64,000 nucleotides of DNA from Sphingobacteriales bacterium 39-19 (lineage in GTDB: Bacteria; Bacteroidota; Bacteroidia; Chitinophagales; Chitinophagaceae). The translations under genes were made by a program, and so were the position numbers. Location: contig MKTX01000003.1 of the NCBI GenBank assembly GCA_001898465.1, positions 59,684 to 123,683 of the forward strand. Reading direction: 5' to 3'. Positions 44,354 through 53,547 of the stretch are shown here, piece after piece; position 1 is the first letter of the stretch; every line of letters begins with the position of its first letter. Under the pieces are notes generated by a model that worked only from the letters and a program-made list of their open reading frames with translations, was not told the DNA's origin and made no database searches.

Positions 44354-46870
44354 ATGGCGAAGAATAAGAATAAAGCAGAATACGAACACAGCTCTACCGG
44401 CGTAAGCGGCCAATATAAAACCTGGTTTTTAGATTATGCCAGTTATGTAATATTAGAAAGGGCGGTACCGGCGGTAGAAGATGGATTAAAGCCGGTGCAA
44501 CGGCGCATTTTACACGCCATGAAAGAAATGGATGATGGGCGCTTTAATAAAGTAGCCAACATCATCGGCCAAAGTATGCAATACCATCCGCATGGCGATG
44601 CCAGCATTGGCGATGCCCTGGTAAATATGGGCCAGAAAGACCTGCTAATAGAAACTCAGGGAAACTGGGGCGATGTAAGAACAGGCGATGAAGCTGCAGC
44701 TCCCCGTTATATTGAAGCCCGGCTGAGCAAGTTTGCACAGGAAGTAGCTTTTAATGCAAAGACCACTACCTGGAAGCTGAGTTATGACGGGCGTAAGAAC
44801 GAACCCGTAACCCTGCCCATGAAATTTCCCCTGGTATTGGCACAAGGTGCAGAAGGTATAGCAGTGGGGCTGGCTACAAAAATATTACCCCATAATTTTT
44901 GTGAACTCATTGATGCTTCCATTAAATATTTAAGAGGAAAAAAATTTGAATTGCTTCCCGACTTTTTAACCGGGGGCAGTATGGATGCAACGCAATACAA
45001 TGACGGAAAGCGGGGTGGCAAAATTAAAGTACGGGCCGATATTGCTGAGCAGGATAAAAAAACACTTATCATAACCAGTGTACCCTTTGGCATTACTACG
45101 TCTCAATTAATGGAAAGTATTGTAAAAGCCAATGACCAGGGTAAAATAAAAGTGAAGAAGGTAACCGATCACACGGCTGCCCAGGTGGAAATTGTGGTAG
45201 AACTGGCTCCCGGTATTTCTCCCGATATTACCATCGATGCCTTATATGCATTTACTGATTGTGAAGTAAGCATTTCACCCAATGCATGTGTAATTGAAAA
45301 TCAAAAACCGGTATTTATGGGGGTGCGGGATTTGCTGATGCAGGCTACCGATGCTACCAAGGAACTTTTAAAACGGGAACTGGAAATAAAGTTGGGCGAA
45401 CTGCAGGAAAAACTTCATTATACTTCGCTGGAAAAAATATTTTTCGAAGAAAAAATTTATAAAGAACTGGAGAAAAAATATGAAACCTGGGATAAAGTAA
45501 TTGCAGCCATTGATAAAGCTTTCGACCCGTTTAAAAAACAATTGAAACGGGAAATTACCCGGGAAGATATCCTGAAGCTTACCGAAAAACCGGTACGCCG
45601 TATTTACCGGCTGGATATTGATGAATTAAATGAACAGATCAGATCGTTGAATGCCGAAATAAAGGAAGTAAAACATCACCTGGCAAACCTGGTAGATTAT
45701 GCCGTGGACTATTATACCAACCTGCTAAAAAAGTTTGGAAAAGGAAGAGAGCGCAAAACAGAAATTAAATTATTTGATACCATACAGGCAAGAGATGTAG
45801 CCATTGCCAATATAAAATTATATGCCAACTATAGTGATGGATTTATAGGAACCGGGTTAAAGAAAGATGAACTGGTAACCGAAGTGTCGGAGCTGGATGA
45901 TGTAATTGCATTTACCCGTGCCGGCATTATGAAAGTAGTAAAAGTGGCCGATAAAACATTTATTGGTAAAGATATTTTGCATGTAGCCATTTTTCAAAAA
46001 ACTGATGATCGTACCACTTATAACATGATTTATGCAGATGGTAAATCCGGGATAAGCTATGCCAAACGGTTTAATGTTACCGGTATTACAAGAGATAAAG
46101 AATATAATCTTACCCGGGGATCCGATAAAAGTAAAGTGCATTATTTTAGCGTAAACCCCAATGGTGAAGCGGAAGTAGTAAAAATTGTACTAAGCCCCAA
46201 TTGCAATGCAAAAAAGAAAGAACTAGAATTTTATTTTGAAGAATTAGAAATTAAAGGCCGTGGCAGTATCGGTAACCAGGTAACCAAGTATCCCATTAAA
46301 TCAGTAAAATTTAAAGATGCCGGCCGCTCTACTTTAGATGCTAAAAAGTTTTGGTTCGATAATAAATTTGGCCGGCTGAATACCGATGAAAACGGCGAGT
46401 ACCTGGGTAAGTTTGAAGCCGAAGACAGGTTACTGGTTATTTACCAGGATGGCTATTATGAAATAGTGGGGCAGGAGCTTACACAAAGATTCGAACCGGA
46501 TAAAATATTACTGATAGAGCGATTTGATCCCGAAAAAATTATTACAGCCGTATATCTCGATCAGGAAAAACTGCAGTTTAATATTAAGCGATTTAAAATA
46601 GAAACCTCTACTCTTAATAATAAATTCCTGTTTATCAAAGAAGGCAAAAACAACCGGGTAGAAGCAGTAACTACCGAAGAAAAACCTGTTTTAAAAGTAC
46701 GTACCGGACGGGGGCAACAAATAAATAATGCAAAATATAAAATTGCCCAGTTTGTAGAAGTTACCGGCTGGAAAGCAGTAGGCACAAAGCTGGTCGATTT
46801 TTCAAAAGCCGTAGAAATGGAGTGGGAGCAAAAAGAAGGTAATTCACCACAGGCAAGCCTCTTTGAGTAA
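44354..46870 (+). CDS. parC: DNA topoisomerase IV subunit A-like (GyrA/ParC family)
   Basis: An 838-residue type IIA topoisomerase cleavage subunit. The N-terminal winged-helix domain has YASYVILERAVPAVEDGLKPVQRR (28-51) and YHPHGDASIGDALV (77-90). The catalytic Tyr119 lies in EAAAPRYIEARLS. A coiled-coil arm follows (about 330-480), then a C-terminal beta-pinwheel-type region. No GyrA-box (QRRGGKG) was seen, which favours ParC over GyrA. It should unlink sister chromosomes together with ParE, which is not in the window. The parC naming rests on these features and length; a gyrA assignment is not fully excluded. A terminator follows. Confidence 0.88.
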   Translation: MAKNKNKAEYEHSSTGVSGQYKTWFLDYASYVILERAVPAVEDGLKPVQRRILHAMKEMDDGRFNKVANIIGQSMQYHPHGDASIGDALVNMGQKDLLIETQGNWGDVRTGDEAAAPRYIEARLSKFAQEVAFNAKTTTWKLSYDGRKNEPVTLPMKFPLVLAQGAEGIAVGLATKILPHNFCELIDASIKYLRGKKFELLPDFLTGGSMDATQYNDGKRGGKIKVRADIAEQDKKTLIITSVPFGITTSQLMESIVKANDQGKIKVKKVTDHTAAQVEIVVELAPGISPDITIDALYAFTDCEVSISPNACVIENQKPVFMGVRDLLMQATDATKELLKRELEIKLGELQEKLHYTSLEKIFFEEKIYKELEKKYETWDKVIAAIDKAFDPFKKQLKREITREDILKLTEKPVRRIYRLDIDELNEQIRSLNAEIKEVKHHLANLVDYAVDYYTNLLKKFGKGRERKTEIKLFDTIQARDVAIANIKLYANYSDGFIGTGLKKDELVTEVSELDDVIAFTRAGIMKVVKVADKTFIGKDILHVAIFQKTDDRTTYNMIYADGKSGISYAKRFNVTGITRDKEYNLTRGSDKSKVHYFSVNPNGEAEVVKIVLSPNCNAKKKELEFYFEELEIKGRGSIGNQVTKYPIKSVKFKDAGRSTLDAKKFWFDNKFGRLNTDENGEYLGKFEAEDRLLVIYQDGYYEIVGQELTQRFEPDKILLIERFDPEKIITAVYLDQEKLQFNIKRFKIETSTLNNKFLFIKEGKNNRVEAVTTEEKPVLKVRTGRGQQINNAKYKIAQFVEVTGWKAVGTKLVDFSKAVEMEWEQKEGNSPQASLFE

Positions 46871-46891
46871 ATCATATCTTTTCATTTCATA

Positions 46892-46920
46892 AAAGCCCGG
46901 TATTACCGGGTTTTATTTTT
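46892..46920 (+). terminator. rho-independent terminator after parC
   Basis: CCCGG (46896-46900) and CCGGG (46906-46910) pair around TATTA, extended by AAAA/TTTT on the flanks and followed by a T-rich run. Confidence 0.8.
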
Positions 46921-47007
46921 TTAAACCAAAACGGCAGTTGCATATTAAAAAAAGAAAAGATATTTATAAAAATTGATATACATTTATATTGATTAAATCC
47001 CCCGGTT

Positions 47008-47709
47008 ATGAAAAATGTATTATTAGCCAGTACTTCTACTTTATATGGTGGGCAATATCTCGGCTACCTTCAAAATGAAATCAGGGATTTATTCAATAAT
47101 ATTAAAGAGTTATTATTTATACCTTATGCACGGCCTTCGGGAATTAGCTGCGAGGCTTATACTTTTAAAGTAAAATCATTCTTCAATATGTTAGATATTG
47201 ATGTGGCGGGCTTAGAAAATTTTGATGATCCCTTAGCTGCCCTGCAAGAGGCACAGGCGGTATTTACAGGCGGTGGAAATACTTTTTTGTTAGTAAAAAC
47301 GATGTATGAATTCAATTTATTCCCCGCATTAAAAGCAAGAATAGAACAGGGGATGCCCTACCTGGGTGCAAGCGCCGGATCAAATATTGCAGGCATTAAT
47401 ATGAAAACCACCAATGATATGCCTATAGTTTACCCGCCTTCTTTTAATTGTATGGGCATTGTACCCTTTAACATCAATCCACATTATTTAGATCCCGATC
47501 CACGCATACAACATAATGGGGAAACAAGAGAAACCCGCATCAAAGAATTTTTAACCCAAAATGATACCCCGGTTATTGGATTAAGAGAAGGCAGCTGGTT
47601 ACGTTTATTACATGGAGATATTAAACTGGAAGGCTTTCATAGCTGCCGGGTATTTGAAAAACACAATATACCCTATGAATTAGAACCCGGCGTATTGCCA
47701 TTTAAATAA
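47008..47709 (+). CDS. pepE: dipeptidase E (peptidase S51)
   Basis: A 233-residue serine peptidase that splits Asp-X dipeptides. The nucleophile lies in LGASAGSNIAG (about 118-128). FTGGGNTFLLV (about 87-97), the PFNINPHYLD segment with the catalytic His, and RETRIKEF are characteristic of PepE. It is probably cytoplasmic and monocistronic. The tRNA-Val terminator lies just beyond its stop on the opposite strand. Confidence 0.93.
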   Translation: MKNVLLASTSTLYGGQYLGYLQNEIRDLFNNIKELLFIPYARPSGISCEAYTFKVKSFFNMLDIDVAGLENFDDPLAALQEAQAVFTGGGNTFLLVKTMYEFNLFPALKARIEQGMPYLGASAGSNIAGINMKTTNDMPIVYPPSFNCMGIVPFNINPHYLDPDPRIQHNGETRETRIKEFLTQNDTPVIGLREGSWLRLLHGDIKLEGFHSCRVFEKHNIPYELEPGVLPFK

Positions 47710-47733
47710 ATTTTTTTATTGCCAGTTACACAT

Positions 47734-47758
47734 GAAAAACCCCGGCTGTACCGGGGTT
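47734..47758 (-). terminator. rho-independent terminator of tRNA-Val
   Basis: AACCCCGG and CCGGGGTT (47738-47745 and 47751-47758) pair around a 5-base loop. In the minus direction they are followed by a T-run. Confidence 0.85.
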
Positions 47759-47761
47759 GTG

Positions 47762-47836
47762 TGGGAGTTGACGGGGTCGAACCGCCGACCCTCTGCTTGT
47801 AAGGCAGATGCTCTAAACCAACTGAGCTAAACTCCC
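47762..47836 (-). tRNA. tRNA-Val (anticodon TAC)
   Basis: On the minus strand the acceptor GGGAGTT pairs with AACTCCC. The anticodon stem TCTGC/GCAGA encloses loop CTTACAA with anticodon TAC, and the T arm is GGCGGTTCGACCCCG-like. The discriminator is A and CCA is not encoded. Confidence 0.96.
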
Positions 47837-47853
47837 GTTCCATTTAAGGACGG

Positions 47854-47883
47854 CAAAGATAGGGCTTAATAGGAATTTGCAAA
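47854..47883 (-). promoter_or_regulatory. promoter of tRNA-Val (-33 and -7 elements)
   Basis: On the minus strand TTTG (47883-47880) and TATCTTTG (47861-47854) are 18 bases apart, matching the Bacteroidota consensus. The tRNA begins 17 bases after the -7 box. Confidence 0.7.
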
Positions 47884-47944
47884 ATAATTTTGTGAAAAAC
47901 AGTATAAAAAATCATGCATTCTTTTTAAAAAGAGGAGGAATCTG

Positions 47945-47952
47945 TAAATTTG
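47945..47952 (+). promoter_or_regulatory. -7 promoter element for clpS
   Basis: TAAATTTG matches TAnnTTTG exactly. The expected transcription start is near 47957, which rules out the upstream TTG as a start codon. Confidence 0.5.
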
Positions 47953-47973
47953 CGGGTAATGGAGGATTTAATC

Positions 47974-48264
47974 ATGGCAAATCAAACGTTCAGCACACCG
48001 GCTCCTGTTGCTGATATACTCACCGAAACCGATGCCGGTTATTCACTTACTGTATGGAATGATGATATTAATACTTTTGACTGGGTAATAGAAACCCTGG
48101 TAGAAGTTTGTGCTCATTCTCCTGAACAGGCAGAACAATGCAGCCTGCTGATCCACTATAAAGGAAAATGCATTGTAAAAAAAGGGGAATTGCATGTAGT
48201 GCAGCCCATGTGTGAAGCCATCCTGGATCGCCATATCAATGCAACGATAGATGCATTGGTATAA
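47974..48264 (+). CDS. clpS: ATP-dependent Clp protease adaptor ClpS
   Basis: A 96-residue adaptor that binds N-degron substrates and hands them to the ClpAP protease. The VWNDDINTFDWVIETLVEVC stretch holds the substrate-pocket Asn-Asp-Asp and Thr, and HYKGKCIVKKG matches the ClpA-facing part. The start at 47974 is chosen because GGAGGA, a real Shine-Dalgarno site rare in this genome, lies 7 bases upstream (47961-47966). An ATG at 47959 and a TTG at 47950 would give longer forms but sit at or inside the likely promoter. Confidence 0.88.
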   Translation: MANQTFSTPAPVADILTETDAGYSLTVWNDDINTFDWVIETLVEVCAHSPEQAEQCSLLIHYKGKCIVKKGELHVVQPMCEAILDRHINATIDALV

Positions 48265-48413
48265 AACTTTTCTGCATCCCTTTCAGTAAATCATTAATTT
48301 CATCTTGCGGGCAACTAACGAATCTATCTATTCTTAATGAGAAAGTTTCGCTCTTTTATTTCGTGCATATTATATAAAGCCTGCTTACCTTTAATTTGAA
48401 TTTTAATACCATT

Positions 48414-49169
48414 ATGATGAAAGCATTATTCAATCTTGCATGGGCGTTATTGGCAGGCCCGGCTATGGCTCAGCCCGGCACAGCCGATGTAGTAGCCACT
48501 AAAAACGGGAATCTCCTCATTCAACCCATTCATCATGCCAGCTTAATATTAACGCAAGCTGCACTTACTATTTATGCCGATCCCGTGGGTATAGACTATT
48601 TTAAAAATGAGAAAGCACCGGATATTATTTTGATTACCGATATTCATGGGGATCATTTTGATATTAAAACCATTGAAGCTGTAAAAAAAGACTCAACCTT
48701 GCTTATTGTACCCCAAGTGGTGGCCGATAAATTGCCCGAAAGTGATAAAACAAATATGTGGATATTAAAGAATGATGAGCAGGTAACAAAACAGGGCATT
48801 CGCATAAAAGCTATACCGATGTATAATTTGCCGGAAAGCCCTTCGGCTATGCATACAAAAGGCCGGGGAAATGGGTATGTACTTACAATGGGTGAAAAGA
48901 ATATTTATATCTCCGGCGATACGCAAGGTATACCTGAAATGCGGTCATTAAAAAATATAGATATTGCTTTTATATGTATGAATTTACCGTATACAATGGA
49001 TGTACAGGAAGCGGCTGATGCGGTGCTGGATTTTGAACCCAAAATTGTGTACCCTTATCATTATCGGGGAAAAGAAGGCTTCAGTGATATTCAAGAATTT
49101 AAAAAAATGGTAGAGGCAAAAGATAAAAATATAGAAGTACGGCTTCGTAACTGGTACCCGGAAAAATAA
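48414..49169 (+). CDS. exported metallo-beta-lactamase-fold hydrolase (UlaG-like)
   Basis: A 251-residue protein with a signal peptide (about 1-20, GPAMAQ). The MBL-fold metal motif is ITDIHGDHFD (the HxGDHxD core of UlaG-type enzymes), with a further metal ligand likely in YISGDTQG. PYHYRGKEGFSD near the end carries another conserved His. Such proteins hydrolyse lactones or phosphodiesters; the substrate is unknown, and periplasmic location is implied by the signal. ATG 48417 is an equally good start. It stands alone between clpS and the ArsR operon. Confidence 0.82.
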   Translation: MMKALFNLAWALLAGPAMAQPGTADVVATKNGNLLIQPIHHASLILTQAALTIYADPVGIDYFKNEKAPDIILITDIHGDHFDIKTIEAVKKDSTLLIVPQVVADKLPESDKTNMWILKNDEQVTKQGIRIKAIPMYNLPESPSAMHTKGRGNGYVLTMGEKNIYISGDTQGIPEMRSLKNIDIAFICMNLPYTMDVQEAADAVLDFEPKIVYPYHYRGKEGFSDIQEFKKMVEAKDKNIEVRLRNWYPEK

Positions 49170-49303
49170 ATATAGAAAGGTAAAGCATTTTATACGCCGC
49201 CTGCCGGGGCTACATCACAGAGTTGAAGTGTTTTTTTTAGCAGCTATGCCGGCCATAACCAACCATGCCCCTCAAAAAAAATAAAAAAAATAAAGATAAA
49301 AAA

Positions 49304-49335
49304 TTTGCGAAACCAAAAAGTTGCATATATATTTG
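49304..49335 (+). promoter_or_regulatory. promoter of the ArsR-AHSA1-VOC operon
   Basis: TTTG at 49304-49307 and TATATTTG at 49328-49335 are 20 bases apart, the best full match to the Bacteroidota promoter consensus among protein genes in this window. Confidence 0.75.
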
Positions 49336-49339
49336 CAAC
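49320..49339. promoter_or_regulatory. ArsR-type operator overlapping the -7 box
   Basis: GTTGCA and TGCAAC form perfect 6-base arms around 8 bases. The repeat covers the whole -7 element, as expected for repression by the ArsR protein encoded 27 bases downstream. Confidence 0.7.
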
Positions 49340-49365
49340 CGGATAGTTTCATAAATTAATAAGAA

Positions 49366-49686
49366 ATGAGAAGAGATATTTTCCAGGCCATTGCCGACCC
49401 TACCCGGCGGGCCATCATTGCCCTGGTTGCTTTACAAGCGATGACTCCCAATGCCATCGCCGAAAACTTCCACACAACCCGGCAGGCCGTATCAAAACAT
49501 TTACGCATCCTTACAGAATGTGAGCTTGTAAAACAGGAATTCCAGGGCAGGGAAATTTATTACTCCCTTGATATTGACAAAATGAAAGAAATAGATACAT
49601 GGTTACAACAATACCGGAAAATATGGGAAACCCGGTTTAATCAACTTGACCAAATATTATTAATCAATAAAAAAAAGAAAAAATGA
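49366..49686 (+). CDS. ArsR family winged-helix repressor
   Basis: A 106-residue regulator with [17 protein letters not shown] (4-20) and the recognition helix [19 protein letters not shown] (about 38-56). This PTRR...AVSKHL type lacks metal-binding cysteines and belongs to the subgroup linked with AHSA1/SRPBCC proteins. It overlaps the next gene by 4 bases. Its own promoter contains a 20-base inverted repeat on the -7 box, so autorepression is likely. The inducing signal is unknown. Confidence 0.9.
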   Translation: MRRDIFQAIADPTRRAIIALVALQAMTPNAIAENFHTTRQAVSKHLRILTECELVKQEFQGREIYYSLDIDKMKEIDTWLQQYRKIWETRFNQLDQILLINKKKKK

Positions 49687-50180
49687 GCAACCAACCCTTG
49701 TTTGATTTTACCGTAGATAAATTAAGCAAAACCGTTACCATCATTCGTGCATTTGATGCGCCCTTATCAATCGTATGGGATGCATTTACCAAAGCGGAAT
49801 TACTGGATCAATGGCTGGCGCCGAAACCATTAAAATGTAAAACCAAATACATGGATTTCAGAGTGGGCGGTAAAAGATTTTATGCCATGGTAAGCCCCGA
49901 AGGGCAGGAGTATTGGTCATTACAGGAATATACATCCATTACACCCAAGACTCATTTTAAAATGTATAATGCTTTTGCAGACAAAGATGAAAACCCGGAA
50001 TTAACCGGCTCCGAATGGGATCATACTTTTAGCGAGCACAATGGTAAAACAATAGTAAACATCACTATTTACAATGAGTCACTGGAAAGGTTAGAGCGGA
50101 TTTTAGATGGTTTTACACAGGGCATGAAAATGTCTTTACAAAACTTAGACGAGTTGTTGGCAAATTTGCCGGGGAAATAA
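49683..50180 (+). CDS. SRPBCC/AHSA1-domain protein
   Basis: A 165-residue START-like protein of the Aha1-C-terminal family. The [28 protein letters not shown] segment (about 20-47) and the C-terminal [15 protein letters not shown] helix are typical. These proteins form a hydrophobic cavity for a small ligand; the ligand is not known. The start overlaps the ArsR stop by ATGA, and the VOC protein follows after 46 bases. Confidence 0.88.
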   Translation: MSNQPLFDFTVDKLSKTVTIIRAFDAPLSIVWDAFTKAELLDQWLAPKPLKCKTKYMDFRVGGKRFYAMVSPEGQEYWSLQEYTSITPKTHFKMYNAFADKDENPELTGSEWDHTFSEHNGKTIVNITIYNESLERLERILDGFTQGMKMSLQNLDELLANLPGK

Positions 50181-50226
50181 ATTTCATTACCCAATTACAT
50201 TACTTTATAAATTAAAAATTAAAATT

Positions 50227-50652
50227 ATGGCACTCATCAATCCTCACATTAACTTCAATGGCAATGCCGAAGAAGCGTTCGGATTTTACAAATCAGTTTT
50301 TGGCGGCGAGTTTACAAAAATTATCCGCTTTAAAGACCTGGCAGGTTTTGGAATCCCGGTATCGGCCAATGAAGAAAATAAGATCATGTACATAGCCCTG
50401 CCGATTGGTAAAAACTTTTTATTGGCCAATGATGTACCCGAAAGCCTGGGGAAAACAAATGAAAACGAAAACAGGTCTAAAATATCAATCATGGCAGAAA
50501 GCCGGGAGGAAGCTGATAAATTATTTAACGGGCTGTCGGCCGGAGGACAAATTGAAGGCCCTATTGGGGATAGCCCCTGGGGATCTTATTTTGGTTGTTT
50601 TAGAGACAAGTATGGAATAGAATGGATCATAGAATATAATCCCGAAAAATAA
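50227..50652 (+). CDS. VOC-family protein (PhnB/3-demethylubiquinone-like)
   Basis: A 141-residue protein of the glyoxalase/VOC superfamily in the PhnB subgroup: INPHINFNGNAEEAFGFYKSVFGG near the N-terminus and WGSYFGCFRDKYGIEWII near the end. The Glu/His metal positions of true glyoxalases are only partly present. It is the last gene of the ArsR-AHSA1-VOC unit, a combination widely found in bacteria, often tied to small organic molecules. No specific substrate can be named. Confidence 0.85.
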   Translation: MALINPHINFNGNAEEAFGFYKSVFGGEFTKIIRFKDLAGFGIPVSANEENKIMYIALPIGKNFLLANDVPESLGKTNENENRSKISIMAESREEADKLFNGLSAGGQIEGPIGDSPWGSYFGCFRDKYGIEWIIEYNPEK

Positions 50653-50918
50653 TAGATTGTAAAAAATAAATAAATCAACAACTCCTGTTCGGATATGAAT
50701 ATTCAAAACCAAATTGAATTGTATATTACTTGCCAAGTATAAAGTTAAAGATGCTATACGGTACGTAAATCGTCAAAATTAAAATCACCCTGACTTGCTT
50801 GGGAATTACAACGGATTGTTTCTATTTGAACTGAAACGTATGCGGAGGAATAAAATATCCGGGTAAGTCAATTTAATTATCAATTATGAATGATATTTGG
50901 CCTGTTTAAAAAATAATA
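50653..50918. other. intergenic stretch with a short palindrome
   Basis: This 266-base gap has no gene that can be supported. It holds a perfect 13-base palindrome TACTTG-C-CAAGTA (50727-50739) and, 23 bases before the antiporter start, GATATTTG, which misses the TAnnTTTG promoter consensus by one base. Confidence 0.4.
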
Positions 50919-52142
50919 ATGAACTTATACTTAGCGCTTATCCTATTAATATGCCTTTCGGCCGGTTTTGCTTATTTGAATCAACGTTTCTTAAAACTGC
51001 CTTTTGTAATTGGTTTGTTTTTATTGTCAACCATTCTTTCTTTATTTGTTATAAGTTCCCGGCTTTGGTTAGATATACCTGTTGATAAAATCAAGAGCTA
51101 TATTGAATTTGCACATATAGAAAAAATTATCCTGGATGTTTTATTGGGATTTTTACTTTTTGCCGGCTCATTGCATACCAATTGGAATAACCTGAAACAT
51201 GAAATAAGACAGATAGCTACATTTGCAGTAGGAGGGGTTTTATTGTCAACCACCATCATTGCATTTATTCTTTACGGCATCACACAGCTTTTTCATTTAC
51301 CGGTTGATTTAACTTATTGCTTTATTTTTGGCGCTTTAATTTCACCAACAGATCCCATAGCAGTATTGGGGATATTAACCAGGGCTAAAGTTCCAAAAAG
51401 AACTGAATATACTATTGTAGGTGAAAGCTTGTTTAACGATGGCATTGGTGTAGTGGTATTCATTGCTTTGCTGGATACATTAAAATCCGGTTCATTTAGT
51501 TTTTCACATTTTGGTTTTTTGTTTATCCAGGAAGCCATTGGAGGAATTGTAGTAGGTTTTATTTTTGGCTATTTACTTTATTTATTATTAAAATCTATTG
51601 ACCATTACGAAACTGAAATTTTATTAACCCTGGCATTTGTAATGGCAGGCTATGAATTGTTTAATTATTTTCATCTGTCCGGGGCTCTTGCCATGGTGGT
51701 AATGGGTTTAATGGTGGGTAATTTCAGGCAAGATCTTGCGATGAGCGACGTAACCCAGGAATATGTACATAAGTTTTGGGAGTTGGTGGATGTAATACTC
51801 AATGCCATTTTATTCATCATCATCGCATTTGTAATCATTGTGATAGATTTCAATCTGAAATATATTTTGATAGGCCTTATTTCAATTTTTATTGTGCTGT
51901 TTGCCAGGATTATTATTGTGTACCTGCCTCATGTGCTGCATCCTAAACTTTTAAAGTTGACTAACAAAGAAGCCCGGATAATAAGCTGGGGAGGGCTAAG
52001 AGGCGGGCTTTCGCTGGCGTTGGTATTATCCCTGCCCAATAACGAAACAAAAGATTTACTTTTAGTGGCCACTTATTTTTGTGTATTGTTCAGCATCCTG
52101 GTGCAGGGGCTCAGCATTGAAAAATTAGCTAGGAGAAGCTAA
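50919..52142 (+). CDS. CPA1-family Na+/H+ antiporter (NhaP type)
   Basis: A 407-residue membrane protein with 12-13 hydrophobic segments. The core motifs are FGALISPTDPIAVLGIL (about 143-159) and VGESLFNDGIGVVVFIALL (about 167-185), with the Asn-Asp ion-binding pair in FNDG. SWGGLRGGLSLALVLSLP near 357-374 is the typical C-terminal core helix. It exchanges sodium (or potassium) for protons across the inner membrane and supports pH and salt balance. It lacks a long cytoplasmic C-terminal tail. Confidence 0.92.
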   Translation: MNLYLALILLICLSAGFAYLNQRFLKLPFVIGLFLLSTILSLFVISSRLWLDIPVDKIKSYIEFAHIEKIILDVLLGFLLFAGSLHTNWNNLKHEIRQIATFAVGGVLLSTTIIAFILYGITQLFHLPVDLTYCFIFGALISPTDPIAVLGILTRAKVPKRTEYTIVGESLFNDGIGVVVFIALLDTLKSGSFSFSHFGFLFIQEAIGGIVVGFIFGYLLYLLLKSIDHYETEILLTLAFVMAGYELFNYFHLSGALAMVVMGLMVGNFRQDLAMSDVTQEYVHKFWELVDVILNAILFIIIAFVIIVIDFNLKYILIGLISIFIVLFARIIIVYLPHVLHPKLLKLTNKEARIISWGGLRGGLSLALVLSLPNNETKDLLLVATYFCVLFSILVQGLSIEKLARRS

Positions 52143-52256
52143 GCAGGAATGAACTATAAATGAAAAGAGAGAATAATTAAATAACAGTCATACCGGGCTT
52201 TCTTAATACGCCGGGTGGAATGTATGTATGTGTAATGTAAAAAATTAAACACCCGG

Positions 52257-53357
52257 TTATACATTAAACCGAAAGTGCATAATGTCTCCATCCTGTACTA
52301 AATATTCTTTTCCTTCAATTCTTAATTTCCCGTTTTCCCTGCATGCAGCTTCAGAGCCATATTGTACAAAATCGTGGTAAGCTATTACTTCTGCTTTGAT
52401 AAAGCCTTTTTCAAAATCGGTATGTATTACACTGGCAGCCTGCGGCGCTTTCCAGCCTTTATGAATGGTCCAGGCTCTTACTTCCTGTACCCCGGCCGTA
52501 AAGTAAGTAGAGAGGTTCAGTAATTTATAAGTAGAGTGGATAAGCCGGTCCAGCGCAGGTTCGGTCATTTTATATTCTTCCATAAACATGGCTTTGTCTT
52601 CCGGGTTTTCAAATTCTGCAATTTGCGCTTCTATGGCATTGGTCATGATGATTACCTGGTTGCCCTCATCTTTTACCGCCTCTATAAGCGCTTGTGAATA
52701 TTTATTACCAGTGTGCATGCTCGCTTCATCTACATTGGCTACATACAGTACGGGCTTATCAGTGAGTAAAAATAAATCGGCGATAGCTGTTTTTTCTTCT
52801 TTGCTTAATCCTAAAGAAATAATATTTTTTCCTTTTTCCAGTTGTTCTTTACACTGCAGCAGTACTTCGTATTCAGCTTTTAATTTGGCATCGCCTGTCT
52901 TGGCTAATTTCTCTGTTCTTTGAATTTTTTTATCTACACTCTCCAGGTCTTTTAATTGCAATTCTGTCTCTATTATTTCTTTATCGGCCACGGGGTTAAT
53001 AGGGCCTTCTTCTCTTAAAATATTATCATCTTCAAAACAACGGATCACTTGAATTATAGCATCTACTTCCCGGATGTTAGCCAGGAATTTATTACCCAGC
53101 CCTTCGCCCTTGCTGGCACCTCTCACCAGGCCGGCAATATCTACAATTTCTATTTGAGTAGGCACCACCCGGTTTGGTTTTACTAATTCTTCTAATTTAA
53201 TAAGCCTTTCATCGGGTACATTTACCAGCCCGGTATTTGGTTCAATGGTGCAAAACCGGTAATTGCTTGCCTGTGCTTTTGCGCTATTACTTACCGCATT
53301 AAAGAGTGTTGATTTGCCCACATTGGGTAAGCCTACAATGCCTGCCTGGAGTGCCAT
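52257..53357 (-). CDS. ychF: ribosome-binding ATPase YchF
   Basis: A 366-residue Obg-related P-loop ATPase. G1 is [14 protein letters not shown] (8-21), G3 [20 protein letters not shown], and the G4 position reads NVDE rather than NKxD, the change that gives YchF its ATP preference. The C-terminal TGS domain ends with [13 protein letters not shown]. It binds the 70S ribosome and is linked to stress responses. A -7 box lies at 53411-53418 on this strand. Confidence 0.96.
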   Translation of the reverse strand: MALQAGIVGLPNVGKSTLFNAVSNSAKAQASNYRFCTIEPNTGLVNVPDERLIKLEELVKPNRVVPTQIEIVDIAGLVRGASKGEGLGNKFLANIREVDAIIQVIRCFEDDNILREEGPINPVADKEIIETELQLKDLESVDKKIQRTEKLAKTGDAKLKAEYEVLLQCKEQLEKGKNIISLGLSKEEKTAIADLFLLTDKPVLYVANVDEASMHTGNKYSQALIEAVKDEGNQVIIMTNAIEAQIAEFENPEDKAMFMEEYKMTEPALDRLIHSTYKLLNLSTYFTAGVQEVRAWTIHKGWKAPQAASVIHTDFEKGFIKAEVIAYHDFVQYGSEAACRENGKLRIEGKEYLVQDGDIMHFRFNV

Positions 53358-53381
53358 GTGAATCCTGTTTTAGGTGATTGC

Positions 53382-53393
53382 AGCAGCGCTGCT
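53382..53393. repeat. perfect 12-base palindrome in the ychF leader
   Basis: AGCAGCGCTGCT is a perfect palindrome between the ychF start and its -7 box. It would sit in the 5' leader of the mRNA. Confidence 0.45.
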
Positions 53394-53410
53394 ATTTTAA
53401 AATTTGGCTG

Positions 53411-53418
53411 CAAAGGTA
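53411..53418 (-). promoter_or_regulatory. -7 promoter element for ychF
   Basis: The minus strand reads TACCTTTG, an exact TAnnTTTG match, 53 bases upstream of the ATG. Confidence 0.5.
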
Positions 53419-53479
53419 AGCTTCAAAAGCCAGTGTTCCAAAGGTTTTAGAAGTATTAAAAGAGATTCCGCCTGGCGAT

Positions 53480-53502
53480 TCACCATCCCCGGTTGATGGT
53501 GA
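53480..53502. repeat. inverted repeat between ychF and the SpmAB gene
   Basis: TCACCATC and GATGGTGA form a perfect 8-base stem with a 7-base loop in the divergent promoter region. It lies 46 bases before the SpmAB start and could be an operator or a leader hairpin. It has no T-run. Confidence 0.5.
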
Positions 53503-53547
53503 CTTCATCATATTTTAGTACTTTCAACTCTCTTATTTAAAAAATAT

